From contig JAFAZH010000048.1 in NCBI GenBank assembly GCA_019239895.1, positions 1-64,000 of the forward strand: a stretch of DNA of 64,000 bases. Direction: 5' to 3'. Below the pieces are notes generated by a model that was not told the DNA's origin, did not search any database, and was given only the letters and a program-made list of their open reading frames with translations. Below are positions 24,831 through 34,116 of the stretch, in pieces. Both the position numbers and the translations under genes were made by a program. The stretch is from Abditibacteriaceae bacterium. GTDB lineage: Bacteria > Armatimonadota > Abditibacteriia > Abditibacteriales > Abditibacteriaceae. Position 1 is the first letter of the stretch. Each line of letters starts with the position of its first letter.

Positions 24831-27602
24831 TTGATAAATACTCGTAGCCGTATGATTAATGCCACGGTTCAAGAACTGCGTAATTTTTTGATTGAGGGGC
24901 GCAAGCGTTTGCTACGGCCTACCCAGGCGTCGAGATTAGGGCGCGATTGGATGCAGGCGCACAGCGACCTAATAGATGAAACCCTGCGGCGCATCTACCA
25001 TGTGGCCTGGGATAGCGCTCGCTCATCCTATATTGAAGCGCATGGCTCTAACGCCTTACACGGGTCGAGTTTGCATCCTGAAAATGAGTGGGGCCTGGCG
25101 TTGCTGGCGATTGGTGGCTATGGACGGGGAGAATTGTGTCCCCACTCCGATATTGACATCGCTTTCGTGCCTGCCGAAGAAGAAAACCCACTCATTGACG
25201 CGGTAGTGAAGGAAGCTTTTCGGCTCATTGTCGAAGTGCTCATTGATGGCGCGCGCTTAGATGTGGGTTATGCCTACCGCCCTATCGCTGACTGTGAGCG
25301 ACTGGATCATACCGGTAAGACCGCACTCTTAGAAGCGCGACGACTGGCAGGCAGTGAACACCTACTGCGCTCCATGATGGACGAACTCTACACCACCTGG
25401 GACACGGTGGAATTCCTGTTGAGCAAGGTGCATGAGCGACGCAACGTGTCTCAACAACTGGCACTTTCATTATACGGCGTGGAGCCTCATCTCAAAGAAG
25501 GGGCCGGGGCGTTGCGCGAAGCACAGACCGCGCTGTGGGTAGCCGGGGCCATGCTACGCACGACAGCACCGTTGCGTGAGTTGGAATGGCGCGGCGTGGT
25601 CACGGCAGATGATTGCGCCCAGGTCATCCAGGCGCGCGACTTCTTTCTGCGCGTGCGCGTCTGGCTGCACCTGGCGACTCAGAAGAAAACTGACGTGCTT
25701 TCCATTGAGTTGCAGGACCGTTGTGCGCGGGCTTTTGGTTACGTCGGTTCGGGGGCCACTGCCGCCCAGCGTTTGTTAGCCGATTATTATCATCACGCCG
25801 AGGTTTCCTTACGTTTTTCCGAAAAAGTCATGCGTCGCCTGATTGAAGGGCCACTGGCCCTTGATGGCCATTTTGTCGCCACGCACACGCGCCTGGGGGC
25901 CGCGCATCCTTACACTCTGCGTAACCATCCTGAACTGGTGGTTACGCCCTTTGTCCTCTCGCGTAAGTATGGCTTCGCCACCGACCCGGAGCTTGATCGT
26001 GCTATCGAAGAAGCCATGCCCCTCATGAATGCGGAAACGCGCACGCATCCTATTGCCCGCGCTGGCTTTCTGGCCCTCTTGCGCGACCCCAGCGAAGCGG
26101 CGGATGCTCTCACCGAACTGCGGGCGCGTGGGGTGCTGCAAAAGCTTATCCCTGAGTTCCATTCTATGCTGCATCTCGCACCCGCCGACCCTTCGCATCA
26201 ACTCTCGGTGGGTGAGCACTCGATTTTCGCCGTGCGGATGTTGGGGCAACTGTGGGATCAGCGCCAGACCCAGGGTGAAATGCACGATGTCTGGGAAGGC
26301 GTGGAAGACCGGGAATTGCTGTTGCTGGCCACCCTGCTGCATGATGTCGGCAAAATTGAAGCGGGGACGGATCATGCCGTCAGCGGGGCACAAATCATGG
26401 CGCGCATCGGGCAGCGACTGGGCTTAAACCCAGAGCGCACTGAACTCTTAGCGTTGCTGGTACGAAGGCACCTTTTACTGCCGCGTGTCGCCCGCTTGCG
26501 TGACCTGGCTGCGCCCGGCACTATCCGCGAAGTGATTGAGTATGTCCATGATGTACCAACCTTAAAAATGTTATACCTGCTGGCCCTCGCCGATACCAAA
26601 GCCGTGGGCGAGCGCACCTACTCGAACCTCGATATTGAGTCTATGCAGGAACTCTATGAACGCGTGTTGCTTGCCATGACCCGTGAAGAGACCGCCGAAG
26701 TGCTCAGCGATACCGAAAAGCGGGAGCACTTAGTGCAGCGCGAGCGCGAGCGTCTACGCCACGAAATGCGTCATCTCGCTTTAGACGAAGCCACCTTGCA
26801 ACGACTGACGGATGAACTGCCCACCAGTTACATTCTCAACACACCTCTGCCCACAGTTGCCACCCATTTGAAGTTCCTCGATCAACTGCCACAAGAAAAA
26901 GTGATTGTTGATTTTTATACTGATCCGCGCCGCGCTTTTACTGAAATGACCATTGTGGCCTATGATGATCCCAAGCCGGGACTACTGTCCAAAATCTGCG
27001 GCGTAGTGCAGGCCGCAGGTGTGGATATTCTGGAAGCACAGGTTTACACATTGCTCGCCCAAAACTCAGATGAGCAAAATCTGACCGATGGTCCACCCAA
27101 TCAAAATATTGAGAGAGTTGATGATATATCGCGCAACATTGTCCTCGACCGCTTACATATTATCTCCAATAACCGACCTATTACCGAATCGCGGGCGGCT
27201 CGCCTCGCGGCTCTTTTGCGCGAAGTCTTGCTGAATGAAAAAACGGTGGAGTCCGTCTTGCAAGCCACCAGCAAGATTACGGCTCAAGGGATGGTGCCGC
27301 AGCGTATTGGGGCACGCAACGACCTTTCCGATGAGCATACAGTTATTTCAATCGTAAGCGACAACGTGCCAGGGTTGCTCTATCACGTCACCCGCGCCTT
27401 AGCGACCATTGGTTTGGATATTCACACGGCGAAAATCACCAGTTGGGCCGGACGCGCCGAAGATGCCTTCTACGTCACCCGCCGCGCTCCTGATGGTGGC
27501 AGTCAGAAAATAGATGACGACTCTATCAAAGGCACCCTCGAAGCCTTGCGCCAAACTTTAATCAAACCGGCGGTTAGTCCCACCACTAACTCCAGTAACT
27601 AA
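24831..27602 (+). CDS. glnD: Bifunctional uridylyltransferase/uridylyl-removing enzyme GlnD
   Basis: Domains run in the expected order: nucleotidyltransferase (AIGGYGRGELCPHSDIDIAF), a helical glnD-UTase domain (LKEGAGALREAQTALW), an HD phosphohydrolase (LLATLLHDVGKIEAGTDH with downstream His motifs) and two C-terminal ACT domains (EMTIVAYDDPKPGLLSKICG and VISIVSDNVPGLLYHVTRAL). The enzyme senses glutamine and uridylylates PII, which in turn controls GlnE. The frame opens with TTG at 24831, but ATG at 24852 is an alternative start; neither has a strong ribosome site. The 923 residues are close to family length. No PII (glnB) gene lies in the window. Confidence 0.95.
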   Translation: MINTRSRMINATVQELRNFLIEGRKRLLRPTQASRLGRDWMQAHSDLIDETLRRIYHVAWDSARSSYIEAHGSNALHGSSLHPENEWGLALLAIGGYGRGELCPHSDIDIAFVPAEEENPLIDAVVKEAFRLIVEVLIDGARLDVGYAYRPIADCERLDHTGKTALLEARRLAGSEHLLRSMMDELYTTWDTVEFLLSKVHERRNVSQQLALSLYGVEPHLKEGAGALREAQTALWVAGAMLRTTAPLRELEWRGVVTADDCAQVIQARDFFLRVRVWLHLATQKKTDVLSIELQDRCARAFGYVGSGATAAQRLLADYYHHAEVSLRFSEKVMRRLIEGPLALDGHFVATHTRLGAAHPYTLRNHPELVVTPFVLSRKYGFATDPELDRAIEEAMPLMNAETRTHPIARAGFLALLRDPSEAADALTELRARGVLQKLIPEFHSMLHLAPADPSHQLSVGEHSIFAVRMLGQLWDQRQTQGEMHDVWEGVEDRELLLLATLLHDVGKIEAGTDHAVSGAQIMARIGQRLGLNPERTELLALLVRRHLLLPRVARLRDLAAPGTIREVIEYVHDVPTLKMLYLLALADTKAVGERTYSNLDIESMQELYERVLLAMTREETAEVLSDTEKREHLVQRERERLRHEMRHLALDEATLQRLTDELPTSYILNTPLPTVATHLKFLDQLPQEKVIVDFYTDPRRAFTEMTIVAYDDPKPGLLSKICGVVQAAGVDILEAQVYTLLAQNSDEQNLTDGPPNQNIERVDDISRNIVLDRLHIISNNRPITESRAARLAALLREVLLNEKTVESVLQATSKITAQGMVPQRIGARNDLSDEHTVISIVSDNVPGLLYHVTRALATIGLDIHTAKITSWAGRAEDAFYVTRRAPDGGSQKIDDDSIKGTLEALRQTLIKPAVSPTTNSSN

Positions 27603-27731
27603 GGCATCTGCGAAATAGAATGCAATTCTAAGGTAAAATATCCCAGTGGAAACGCATCTCGTTATTTAAGCTGTTTAGGTTAACACCATGCCATAACATG
27701 CCACAAATTCATCTTGCAGAGGAGAATTACC

Positions 27732-28847
27732 ATGCGTATTAGTTGCCTTTATACTTCATTGAACATAGCTGCTCTGGCCATAACAACGATGGCAATAGCC
27801 GCTCCGCAAGGAGGAACTCAAAAGAAACCACCCGCGCCGAAACCGCCCGCTGTGAATCAAGTCAAGGGCCAGCAGCAATTGGCCGGGGCCAGTGTCCAAT
27901 TTGGCACGGTGTACAGCCTGAAAAACGGATTTAACTTCGCTGTGCTGGCAGCTCGCTACACCTTAGAGCCTTTCGTTGCTTATGCACCCCTGACTGCTAA
28001 GACCGATATGAAGCTCCTGGTGTTAGATTTTGCGATAAAGAATGCTAACCCAGACGACAATTTTTTCAATCCCGAAGACATGTTAACCCTGGTGGATGAT
28101 AAGGGACAGCTCTATACAGGCGGCTCGATGGCCTTGTCCAGCAAGAAGGCTGATACCGCTTCTGTGACTTTAAGACCAGGACAGGGGTTGGGGCAACCGG
28201 AGCTAAAAGACCCTCTCCAATGGGGCTTTGTCATCCCCGAAAAAGCCCGTATTGTTAAGATTATGGTGAACCAGGGGCGCAAAGGGCGCAACGAGGATGC
28301 ATTACGCTATTACATTGCGGGTGCAACGAAAGAGGAGGCTGGGGAGAATGGCGATCCTAAAAATGTTATTGCGCCGCTACCAACTGAGGCGCGCGACCCC
28401 GCCGACGCTTCAAGGTCTACCCCACTGCCAGAGGGTAAAGGCACCGTAGGCACCTACGCCCCATCGGGCAGTTTTGCCTTACGCCTGGACAGCTTTGCTT
28501 ACTCGACCGACCCCCTTGTAGATAAGAATGGCCCCGCAGAAGGCAAGAAGTTCGCTGTGGCTACAGTCACCGCTAAAAACTTGATGCAGACCACGCCGAC
28601 GATGTTCGATGTAACCGGGGGCGATGATCCACTTTATGCCATTACCGATAGCGATGGTGAACGGGAGAAACCGGTGGCTTATCGCCAGGCCAAGCGTGAT
28701 GCCGATCCCGATCATGAGTTCAAGCCGGGCGACGAATACACCTTCCGCGTGTTGTTTGCATTGCCCCAGGACGCCACAGCCAAAACCTTGATTCTGGGCA
28801 CGGGAAATTCGCGCAAGTGGGCCTACGACGTATCAGGCATCAAATAG
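27732..28847 (+). CDS. Secreted protein of unknown function (DUF4352-like pattern)
   Basis: The 371-residue protein has a signal peptide (ISCLYTSLNIAALAITTMAIAAP) followed by a Pro/Lys/Gln-rich linker. Two beta-rich halves then appear, each with a strand such as MKLLVLDFAIKNANPDDNFF or KFAVATVTAKNLMQTTP. These resemble telokin-like DUF4352 modules that describe ligand-modulated Ig folds, but the match is loose. GAGGAG lies 7 nt before the ATG at 27732. A strong terminator follows the gene, so it is probably monocistronic. Function is unknown. Confidence 0.7.
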   Translation: MRISCLYTSLNIAALAITTMAIAAPQGGTQKKPPAPKPPAVNQVKGQQQLAGASVQFGTVYSLKNGFNFAVLAARYTLEPFVAYAPLTAKTDMKLLVLDFAIKNANPDDNFFNPEDMLTLVDDKGQLYTGGSMALSSKKADTASVTLRPGQGLGQPELKDPLQWGFVIPEKARIVKIMVNQGRKGRNEDALRYYIAGATKEEAGENGDPKNVIAPLPTEARDPADASRSTPLPEGKGTVGTYAPSGSFALRLDSFAYSTDPLVDKNGPAEGKKFAVATVTAKNLMQTTPTMFDVTGGDDPLYAITDSDGEREKPVAYRQAKRDADPDHEFKPGDEYTFRVLFALPQDATAKTLILGTGNSRKWAYDVSGIK

Positions 28848-28917
28848 TCATAACTTGCAACTCTGTCTGCAAACCTCGGTTTGGTTGCAGGTTGAGGAGG
28901 CGAAATAGTACAATAGT

Positions 28918-28953
28918 AGCGGCTGCACGATAGCGTAAGCAGCCGCTTTTTGT
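28918..28953 (+). terminator. Intrinsic terminator
   Basis: A 9-bp GC-rich stem, AGCGGCTGC (28918-28926) with GCAGCCGCT (28939-28947), has a 12-nt loop and is followed by TTTTTG. It ends the transcript of the secreted protein gene at 27732-28847. Confidence 0.85.
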
Positions 28954-29126
28954 TATCCCACGACCTGAAAATCCACCTGATTATCCCGGCTTAACATTGC
29001 AAGCGGGATGAGGCTCATGCGATTAATTGACCCAATCCAACCTCATGCCCGGCTTCCAATGCTCAAGTGACCGCTAAGGGCTGTTCGGTGTTGGGAATAT
29101 CTATTTAATCGCTCGAAGAGAGACCT

Positions 29127-32100
29127 ATGAAGATTCGACTGCACACCCTGCTGTTTTGCCTGCTGTTAGCTGTGATAAGTGGAAACCGCCCCGCACTGGC
29201 GCAAATATTACCCACGATGCCGTTCACTATCACTCCCAACCCCATCAGCGAGGAAGCCGGTTTTCGCACCGCCACGGCTACCATTACGCTCGGCGCGGCC
29301 TTAGATCAGGATTTAGTGGTCACGATTGATAACAGCGATCCGCAACGGGTGCAGGTGCCTGCCACCGTCACCATTCCCGCCAAGAGCTTAACCGCTTCTT
29401 TTCAGGTGCAGGCCATTGATAACAATGTCGTGGATGGCGATGCCCTCGTCCGCATCGGCATCAGCGCACCTGGCTTTTATAGTAATGCAGCGACCATCAC
29501 GGTTTTAGACGATGAGTCGTATCTCAATCTCACCGTCAGCCCTTCGACTTTCAGCGAGGGCGCAGGCCCCAACGCGGCGGTTGGCACTTTAACGCGCAAT
29601 CCAGCCAAGGCTGCCGATGCCGCCACCGTCACCCTTAAGAGTGGCGATACAACGGAACTCACTGTTCCTGATACGGTGACGTTTCCCGCCGGAAAGACTT
29701 CAGTCACCTTCCCCATCGCGGCGGTGGATGATGATATTATTGATGGCACTCAGGATGTCACCATTACAGCCGATGCCGACACCTATAGCGGCATAGAAGT
29801 GACAGTGCATGTCACCGATGATGAGACCGACCTGCGCCTGACCATTTCACGCTCCACGTTCAGCGAGACAGCAGGCACCAGAGCCGCCATAGCGACTATT
29901 ACGCGTAAGCAGGCCGCCGCGCAAGATGTGCTGCCAGTGACTGTCGTCAGCAGCAATACTGGTAAAGTCAGCGTGCCTTCTTTAGTCACCATACCCGCTG
30001 GAGCAACATCGGTGACTTTCCCCGTTGCCGCTGTAGATGATGGCCGCGCTCAAGGCCCCCAACAGGTGACGCTCACGGCCAGTGCCAGTGGTTATAATGC
30101 CAGTTCTGCCACCGTTACCGTCACCGATGATGAAGTGCCCACTTTGAGTCTTGCCTTGCGCTCCACGGCCATTGGCGAAGGGGCCGGTACCCATGCCGCG
30201 ATTGGCACTGTCAGCCGCAATACGCCCGTAGCTCAGCCGCAAAGCGTGACGCTCACCAGTAGTAATCCGGGCCGGGCACGCGTGCCTGCGACAGTCACCA
30301 TTCCACGCGGTGCCGTATCGGTTAACTTCGCTATCAGCGCAGTAGATAACAACGTTGTAGATGGCTCGCAGCCTGTTACAATTACGGCCAGTCAATCTGG
30401 TTTTGTGTCGAGCAGCGCCGTTTTACTGGTGACAGATAACGATGGCCCGACGCTTGGTTTGCGCTTGATAAGTTCTTCGATTCCCGAAAGCTTAGCCAAT
30501 AACGCGCTCTCGACGGTGCAGGGGGTGGTTAATCGCGGCACAGCCACCGACACTCCTCTGGTGGTTGACTTGTCCAGCAGTGATGGGACGGTCGCCACCG
30601 TGCCGATTGGAGTCACTATTCCTGCCGGGGCCAGCAGCGCCACCTTCACTATCACCGCAGTTGATAATACTATTGCTAACGACTTGCGGTCGGCCACTAT
30701 TACCGCCAGCGCATCTGGCTTTAATCCTGGTCAGGCCACGCTGAACGTGACCGATGATGAAGCGGATGTCCCTGCACTATCGCTGAACGTGAGTCGGGCT
30801 GTCATCAACGAAGGCGATGGGGCCTTTGCCGCGACCGGCGTTGTGAGCCGTAATGTGGCGACTAACTCGGACTTAATAGTGACCGTAACGGCTGACCCCA
30901 CGGGGCAAATTGGCGTTCCTATTTCGGTTGTGATTCCGTTTGGTCGCACCACTGCAACGTTCCCCATTAGCGCCCTCGATAACACCGCCTTAGACGGCGC
31001 GCGTGATGTTACCATCACCGCCGCTGTTGCAGGGTTCACTCCGGCCACCTACAAGATCAGGGTTCTGGATAATGAGCCATCGCTGAGCTTATTTGTTAAG
31101 CCGCTGAGCTTCCGCGAAGATGCCGGGCCTCATGCGGCGCTGGGCGTTGTCTCCCGCAACACGCCACCTACCACTGATCTGGTAGTGACTTTAGTTAGCA
31201 ACGATACGACAGAAGCCACTGTGCCTGCCACCGTGATTATTCCGCGCGGCGCGACCAGCGCATCCTTTCCGATTAGTGCCGTGGATGATTTAGAAGTTGA
31301 TGGAGCACAAACCGTCACCCTGACGGCCTCGGCCCCCAACCTGGCCTCCGCCTCGATAGACATGAAAGTCTTAGATAACGAGTCACGGGTGATCGTCTCA
31401 GTCAGTCCCAGCACCTTCCGCGAGAACGCCAGCAATGGTGTAGCGACGGGCACAGTTCGCCGCACCACACCCAACGATGTGCCCCTGACCGTTAATCTCA
31501 GTAGTAGCAATACACATAAAGTACAGGTGCCAGCCACAGTTACCATACCCATCGGAGCCGACTCCGCCAGTTTCACAGTGAACGCCATAGATAATAACCT
31601 GGTAGATGGCAATAAAGACGTGACTATCAGCGCCAGTGCGGATGCCGAAGACCTGTTACCAAGCCAGGTGGTCGTGACGGTGGTGGATGATGATGTGCCC
31701 ACGCTACGCTTGACCCTTTCCAGCACAGTAATCCAGGAAGGCAGCGGCAACAACACCATCCAGATGGCGGTCAGCCGCAATACATCCACCACTCAACCTT
31801 TAACAGTCACACTTTCCAGCAATGCCCCCAGCCGACTGACTTTGCCTGCGGTAGTCACTATTCCCGCAGGCGCAACGACGGCGACTTTCACCGTAAAAGC
31901 TATAGATGACACCATCGCTAATGGTAACCAGCACGTCACCATTACGGCACGCGCCCTGGGCTTCGTGAATGGCACCGGAGTTATCGCAGTTAAAGATGAT
32001 GAGGTGCCAACCCTGACCTTAACCGTTAAACCAGGCACTTTCAGCGAGGGCGCAGGTGCCAATGCCGCCACGGGCACCGTCACCCGCAACACACCAACTG

Positions 32101-32660
32101 ATGCCCCGCTGCTAGTGACTCTAGTGAGCAAAGACACCAGCGAAGCCCATGTCCCCGCCTCGGTCACGATTCCGGCGGGTGCGGCTTCTGCCACGTTCCC
32201 CATTGACGCTGTGGACGACACGTTAGTTGATGGCTCCCAGAGTGTCACCATTGAAGCCAGCGCTCCCGGCTTAATCAAAGGCAATAGGACAGTGACCGTC
32301 ACCGATAATGATAAGGCTGCACCAGCCATTGTAGCGGGTAACGTCATCACGCCATCCGATTCTACCATCAAACTTTCTACTGCCTCTGCCCAAGCCAGCA
32401 CCGGAATTATTGAACTCCGCTTTACCGGTGCCTTAGATAGTGAGTCAGCCAGCGATACCGCAACTTATATAGTCACTCTCAATGGGCATTCAGTCGTTGT
32501 AGAGAGTGCTGCTTATAGTGCGACCACGCATATCGTCAAGCTGGCAGTAGCGGATAACAGCTTACGCTCTGGAGATCACATCAACATCACCTGGCATAAC
32601 TTAAAAGACGTTACAGGTCACACTTTAACTTCACAAGCTGCGGGTGTTGGTGTTCGTTAG
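29127..32660 (+). CDS. Secreted surface protein with ten Calx-beta-like repeats
   Basis: A signal peptide (LLFCLLLAVISGNRPALAQ) precedes ten tandem units of about 100 residues. Each has a pattern like FSEGAG-NAA-GTVTRN, then VPATVTIPAGA-S-TF-I-AVDN--VDG, then VTVTDDE, as in Calx-beta domains, which bind Ca2+ or act as rigid spacers in adhesins. After the tenth repeat a ~100-residue C-terminal domain (IIELRFTGALDSESASDTATY onward) closes the protein. The same domain ends the giant protein at 58678-64000. The 1177 residues lie outside the cytoplasm. No sortase or PEP-CTERM motif is visible. Confidence 0.88.
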   Translation: MKIRLHTLLFCLLLAVISGNRPALAQILPTMPFTITPNPISEEAGFRTATATITLGAALDQDLVVTIDNSDPQRVQVPATVTIPAKSLTASFQVQAIDNNVVDGDALVRIGISAPGFYSNAATITVLDDESYLNLTVSPSTFSEGAGPNAAVGTLTRNPAKAADAATVTLKSGDTTELTVPDTVTFPAGKTSVTFPIAAVDDDIIDGTQDVTITADADTYSGIEVTVHVTDDETDLRLTISRSTFSETAGTRAAIATITRKQAAAQDVLPVTVVSSNTGKVSVPSLVTIPAGATSVTFPVAAVDDGRAQGPQQVTLTASASGYNASSATVTVTDDEVPTLSLALRSTAIGEGAGTHAAIGTVSRNTPVAQPQSVTLTSSNPGRARVPATVTIPRGAVSVNFAISAVDNNVVDGSQPVTITASQSGFVSSSAVLLVTDNDGPTLGLRLISSSIPESLANNALSTVQGVVNRGTATDTPLVVDLSSSDGTVATVPIGVTIPAGASSATFTITAVDNTIANDLRSATITASASGFNPGQATLNVTDDEADVPALSLNVSRAVINEGDGAFAATGVVSRNVATNSDLIVTVTADPTGQIGVPISVVIPFGRTTATFPISALDNTALDGARDVTITAAVAGFTPATYKIRVLDNEPSLSLFVKPLSFREDAGPHAALGVVSRNTPPTTDLVVTLVSNDTTEATVPATVIIPRGATSASFPISAVDDLEVDGAQTVTLTASAPNLASASIDMKVLDNESRVIVSVSPSTFRENASNGVATGTVRRTTPNDVPLTVNLSSSNTHKVQVPATVTIPIGADSASFTVNAIDNNLVDGNKDVTISASADAEDLLPSQVVVTVVDDDVPTLRLTLSSTVIQEGSGNNTIQMAVSRNTSTTQPLTVTLSSNAPSRLTLPAVVTIPAGATTATFTVKAIDDTIANGNQHVTITARALGFVNGTGVIAVKDDEVPTLTLTVKPGTFSEGAGANAATGTVTRNTPTDAPLLVTLVSKDTSEAHVPASVTIPAGAASATFPIDAVDDTLVDGSQSVTIEASAPGLIKGNRTVTVTDNDKAAPAIVAGNVITPSDSTIKLSTASAQASTGIIELRFTGALDSESASDTATYIVTLNGHSVVVESAAYSATTHIVKLAVADNSLRSGDHINITWHNLKDVTGHTLTSQAAGVGVR

Positions 32661-32738
32661 GCCCTCACCCCGCCCCTCTCCCACTGCGTAGGCGAGGGGT
32701 GGTCACAGGACTACTGATGGTGCTCCCAGCATCAAAAT

Positions 32739-32804
32739 CGCAGAGACGCAGAAGGCGCAGAGATTTAAGTTTTGTTCCTTCTCTGCGCCCTCTGCGTCTC
32801 TGCG
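32739..32804. repeat. Long inverted repeat (CGCAGAGACGCAG words)
   Basis: Arms 32739-32763 and 32780-32804 are complementary at 24 of 25 positions. They are built from CGCAGA/TCTGCG near-tandem words with a 16-nt spacer. It lies between two convergent stops (Calx-beta protein and ABC-2 permease) and could terminate both. A degenerate copy of the CCCTCACCCC family precedes it at 32661-32700. Confidence 0.85.
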
Positions 32805-32817
32805 GTTCATTTATAAA

Positions 32818-33603
32818 CTACGAACTGGCGCTGCTATAAAAGCGCAGTGCGAAATGAAAGAAAAGGTGCGTCAGCCATAACATAACAGCGGCCAAGGCTA
32901 ACGCGCCGAGCAACGTTGCAGGATGGCTCTTGCCTAACAAAGCCTCAGTCGGATACGTGGTTAAGAAGGCGACAGGCAACACAAAGATTAGAAACGACTG
33001 CAACCGCTGCGGATAGATTTCAAGCGGGAATCGCGCCATCTGCATCATGGGGTCAAAGATCACCGCAATACCTTCTAACTTCACGGCCCAGATCGCCCAG
33101 GTCACGCAAAAGAACCAGATGCAGTAGGCCATCACCAGGCCACAGAACAGCAAGGCTAACCACAGGCCCCACTGCATCAAGGATGGGTGCAAACTTAAGC
33201 GGTGCAAGCCATACCACAACAGGGCAATACCAGGCAGACCATTCATCACCCCGTTCGGATCAATATAGCGCGTTGAGACATAGAACTGCGTGTTCACGGG
33301 TTTGGTCAGTGCCAGGTCTAAGCCGCCCTCGCGCACGAGATTAGAGAAGCGAAACATATTGGGGCCGAGCAGCCCGTAGCAGAGTGATTCCAAAGCTACA
33401 TAAGTGCCGTAAAGCACCCACATCTCTTCGCGTGACCAACCGCGCACCACACCTACCTGCCCAAACACCGCCTCGATAAAGAGTAACGATACGCCTGTCC
33501 AGATGAGGTAGCCCACGATCCCCGCAAAAAACTGGGCACGGAACTCCATCGTCCGCGATAAGCAGTTGATAACAAAGGCCCGGTATAATTTAAGGTAGCG
33601 CAC
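32818..33603 (-). CDS. ABC-2 type permease (ABC2_membrane_6-like)
   Basis: This membrane protein of about 261 residues matches the ABC-2 permease group found with NatA-like ATPases (COG3694/COG4587). It contains FRAQFFAGIVGYLIWTGVSLLF, REGGLDLALTKPVNTQFYVSTR and AIWAVKLEGIAVIF, with about six hydrophobic segments. The frame opens at 33714, but that part overlaps the opposite-strand SUKH gene and lacks homology. Starts at GTG 33603 or TTG 33606, just before RYLKLYRAF, are preferred. No ATPase subunit or second permease is adjacent. Substrate unknown. Confidence 0.78.
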   Translation of the reverse strand: MRYLKLYRAFVINCLSRTMEFRAQFFAGIVGYLIWTGVSLLFIEAVFGQVGVVRGWSREEMWVLYGTYVALESLCYGLLGPNMFRFSNLVREGGLDLALTKPVNTQFYVSTRYIDPNGVMNGLPGIALLWYGLHRLSLHPSLMQWGLWLALLFCGLVMAYCIWFFCVTWAIWAVKLEGIAVIFDPMMQMARFPLEIYPQRLQSFLIFVLPVAFLTTYPTEALLGKSHPATLLGALALAAVMLWLTHLFFHFALRFYSSASS

Positions 33604-33641
33604 CAATAGAGTGTAGCATTCGCTGTTGCAACGGAAATTTA

Positions 33642-34088
33642 ATGTGGCTGGAATTAATTGCTGAATGGGCAAAGACAAGCGAAATGCCACTTGAAACAGC
33701 GCCACCGGCTGCATCCATCGCTATCACTGCACTCGAAAGTTCGCTAAGTGTCACCTTGCCTGCTGAACTCAAAGCTTTTCTTAAAGAAACGGATGGGCTT
33801 TACAGCAATTACGACATTCATCTGATGTGGCCTGTCCAGCGGATTGAACAGGAAAATAGTTGGTTTCGTCAAGAGCCAACTTTGAAGGAAACTTGTATGC
33901 CCTTTGACTCGCTCTTGTTCTTTGCGGATGCAGGTAATGGCGATCAATTTGCTTATGCAGTTTTAAATGGAGTCGTGCGCCACTCACGCATTTACGCATG
34001 GAACCATGAGGATGATAGCCGAACCTGTATTGCGCCTTCTTTGCAGTGGTTTTTAGATAGATGGCTCACAGGAAATCTTAGGGTTTAA
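33642..34088 (+). CDS. SMI1/KNR4 (SUKH) family protein
   Basis: The 148-residue protein fits the SUKH fold. It has an N-terminal helix, LESSLSVTLPAELKAFLKETDGLY, a strand MWPVQRIEQEN, LLFFADAGNGDQFAYAVLNG (the GDxFaY core) and a C-terminal helix LQWFLDRWL. SUKH proteins often serve as immunity proteins against contact-dependent toxins, though many are orphans. No polymorphic toxin gene is seen nearby, so the role here is open. It is divergent from the ABC-2 permease, and 28 bp separate it from the MbfA-like gene. Confidence 0.82.
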   Translation: MWLELIAEWAKTSEMPLETAPPAASIAITALESSLSVTLPAELKAFLKETDGLYSNYDIHLMWPVQRIEQENSWFRQEPTLKETCMPFDSLLFFADAGNGDQFAYAVLNGVVRHSRIYAWNHEDDSRTCIAPSLQWFLDRWLTGNLRV

Positions 34089-34116
34089 TTTTAGGCATAG
34101 AAGATAGGAATATTGA

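Noticed and set aside
29127..32660. CRISPR-like or tandem DNA repeats
   Set aside because: The ~300-bp periodicity is due to protein-level Calx-beta repeats; spacing and DNA identity are unlike CRISPR.
33604..33714. Extended N-terminus of the ABC-2 permease
   Set aside because: The extra 37 residues overlap the oppositely oriented SUKH gene start and lack homology; a GTG/TTG start at 33603-33606 fits better.
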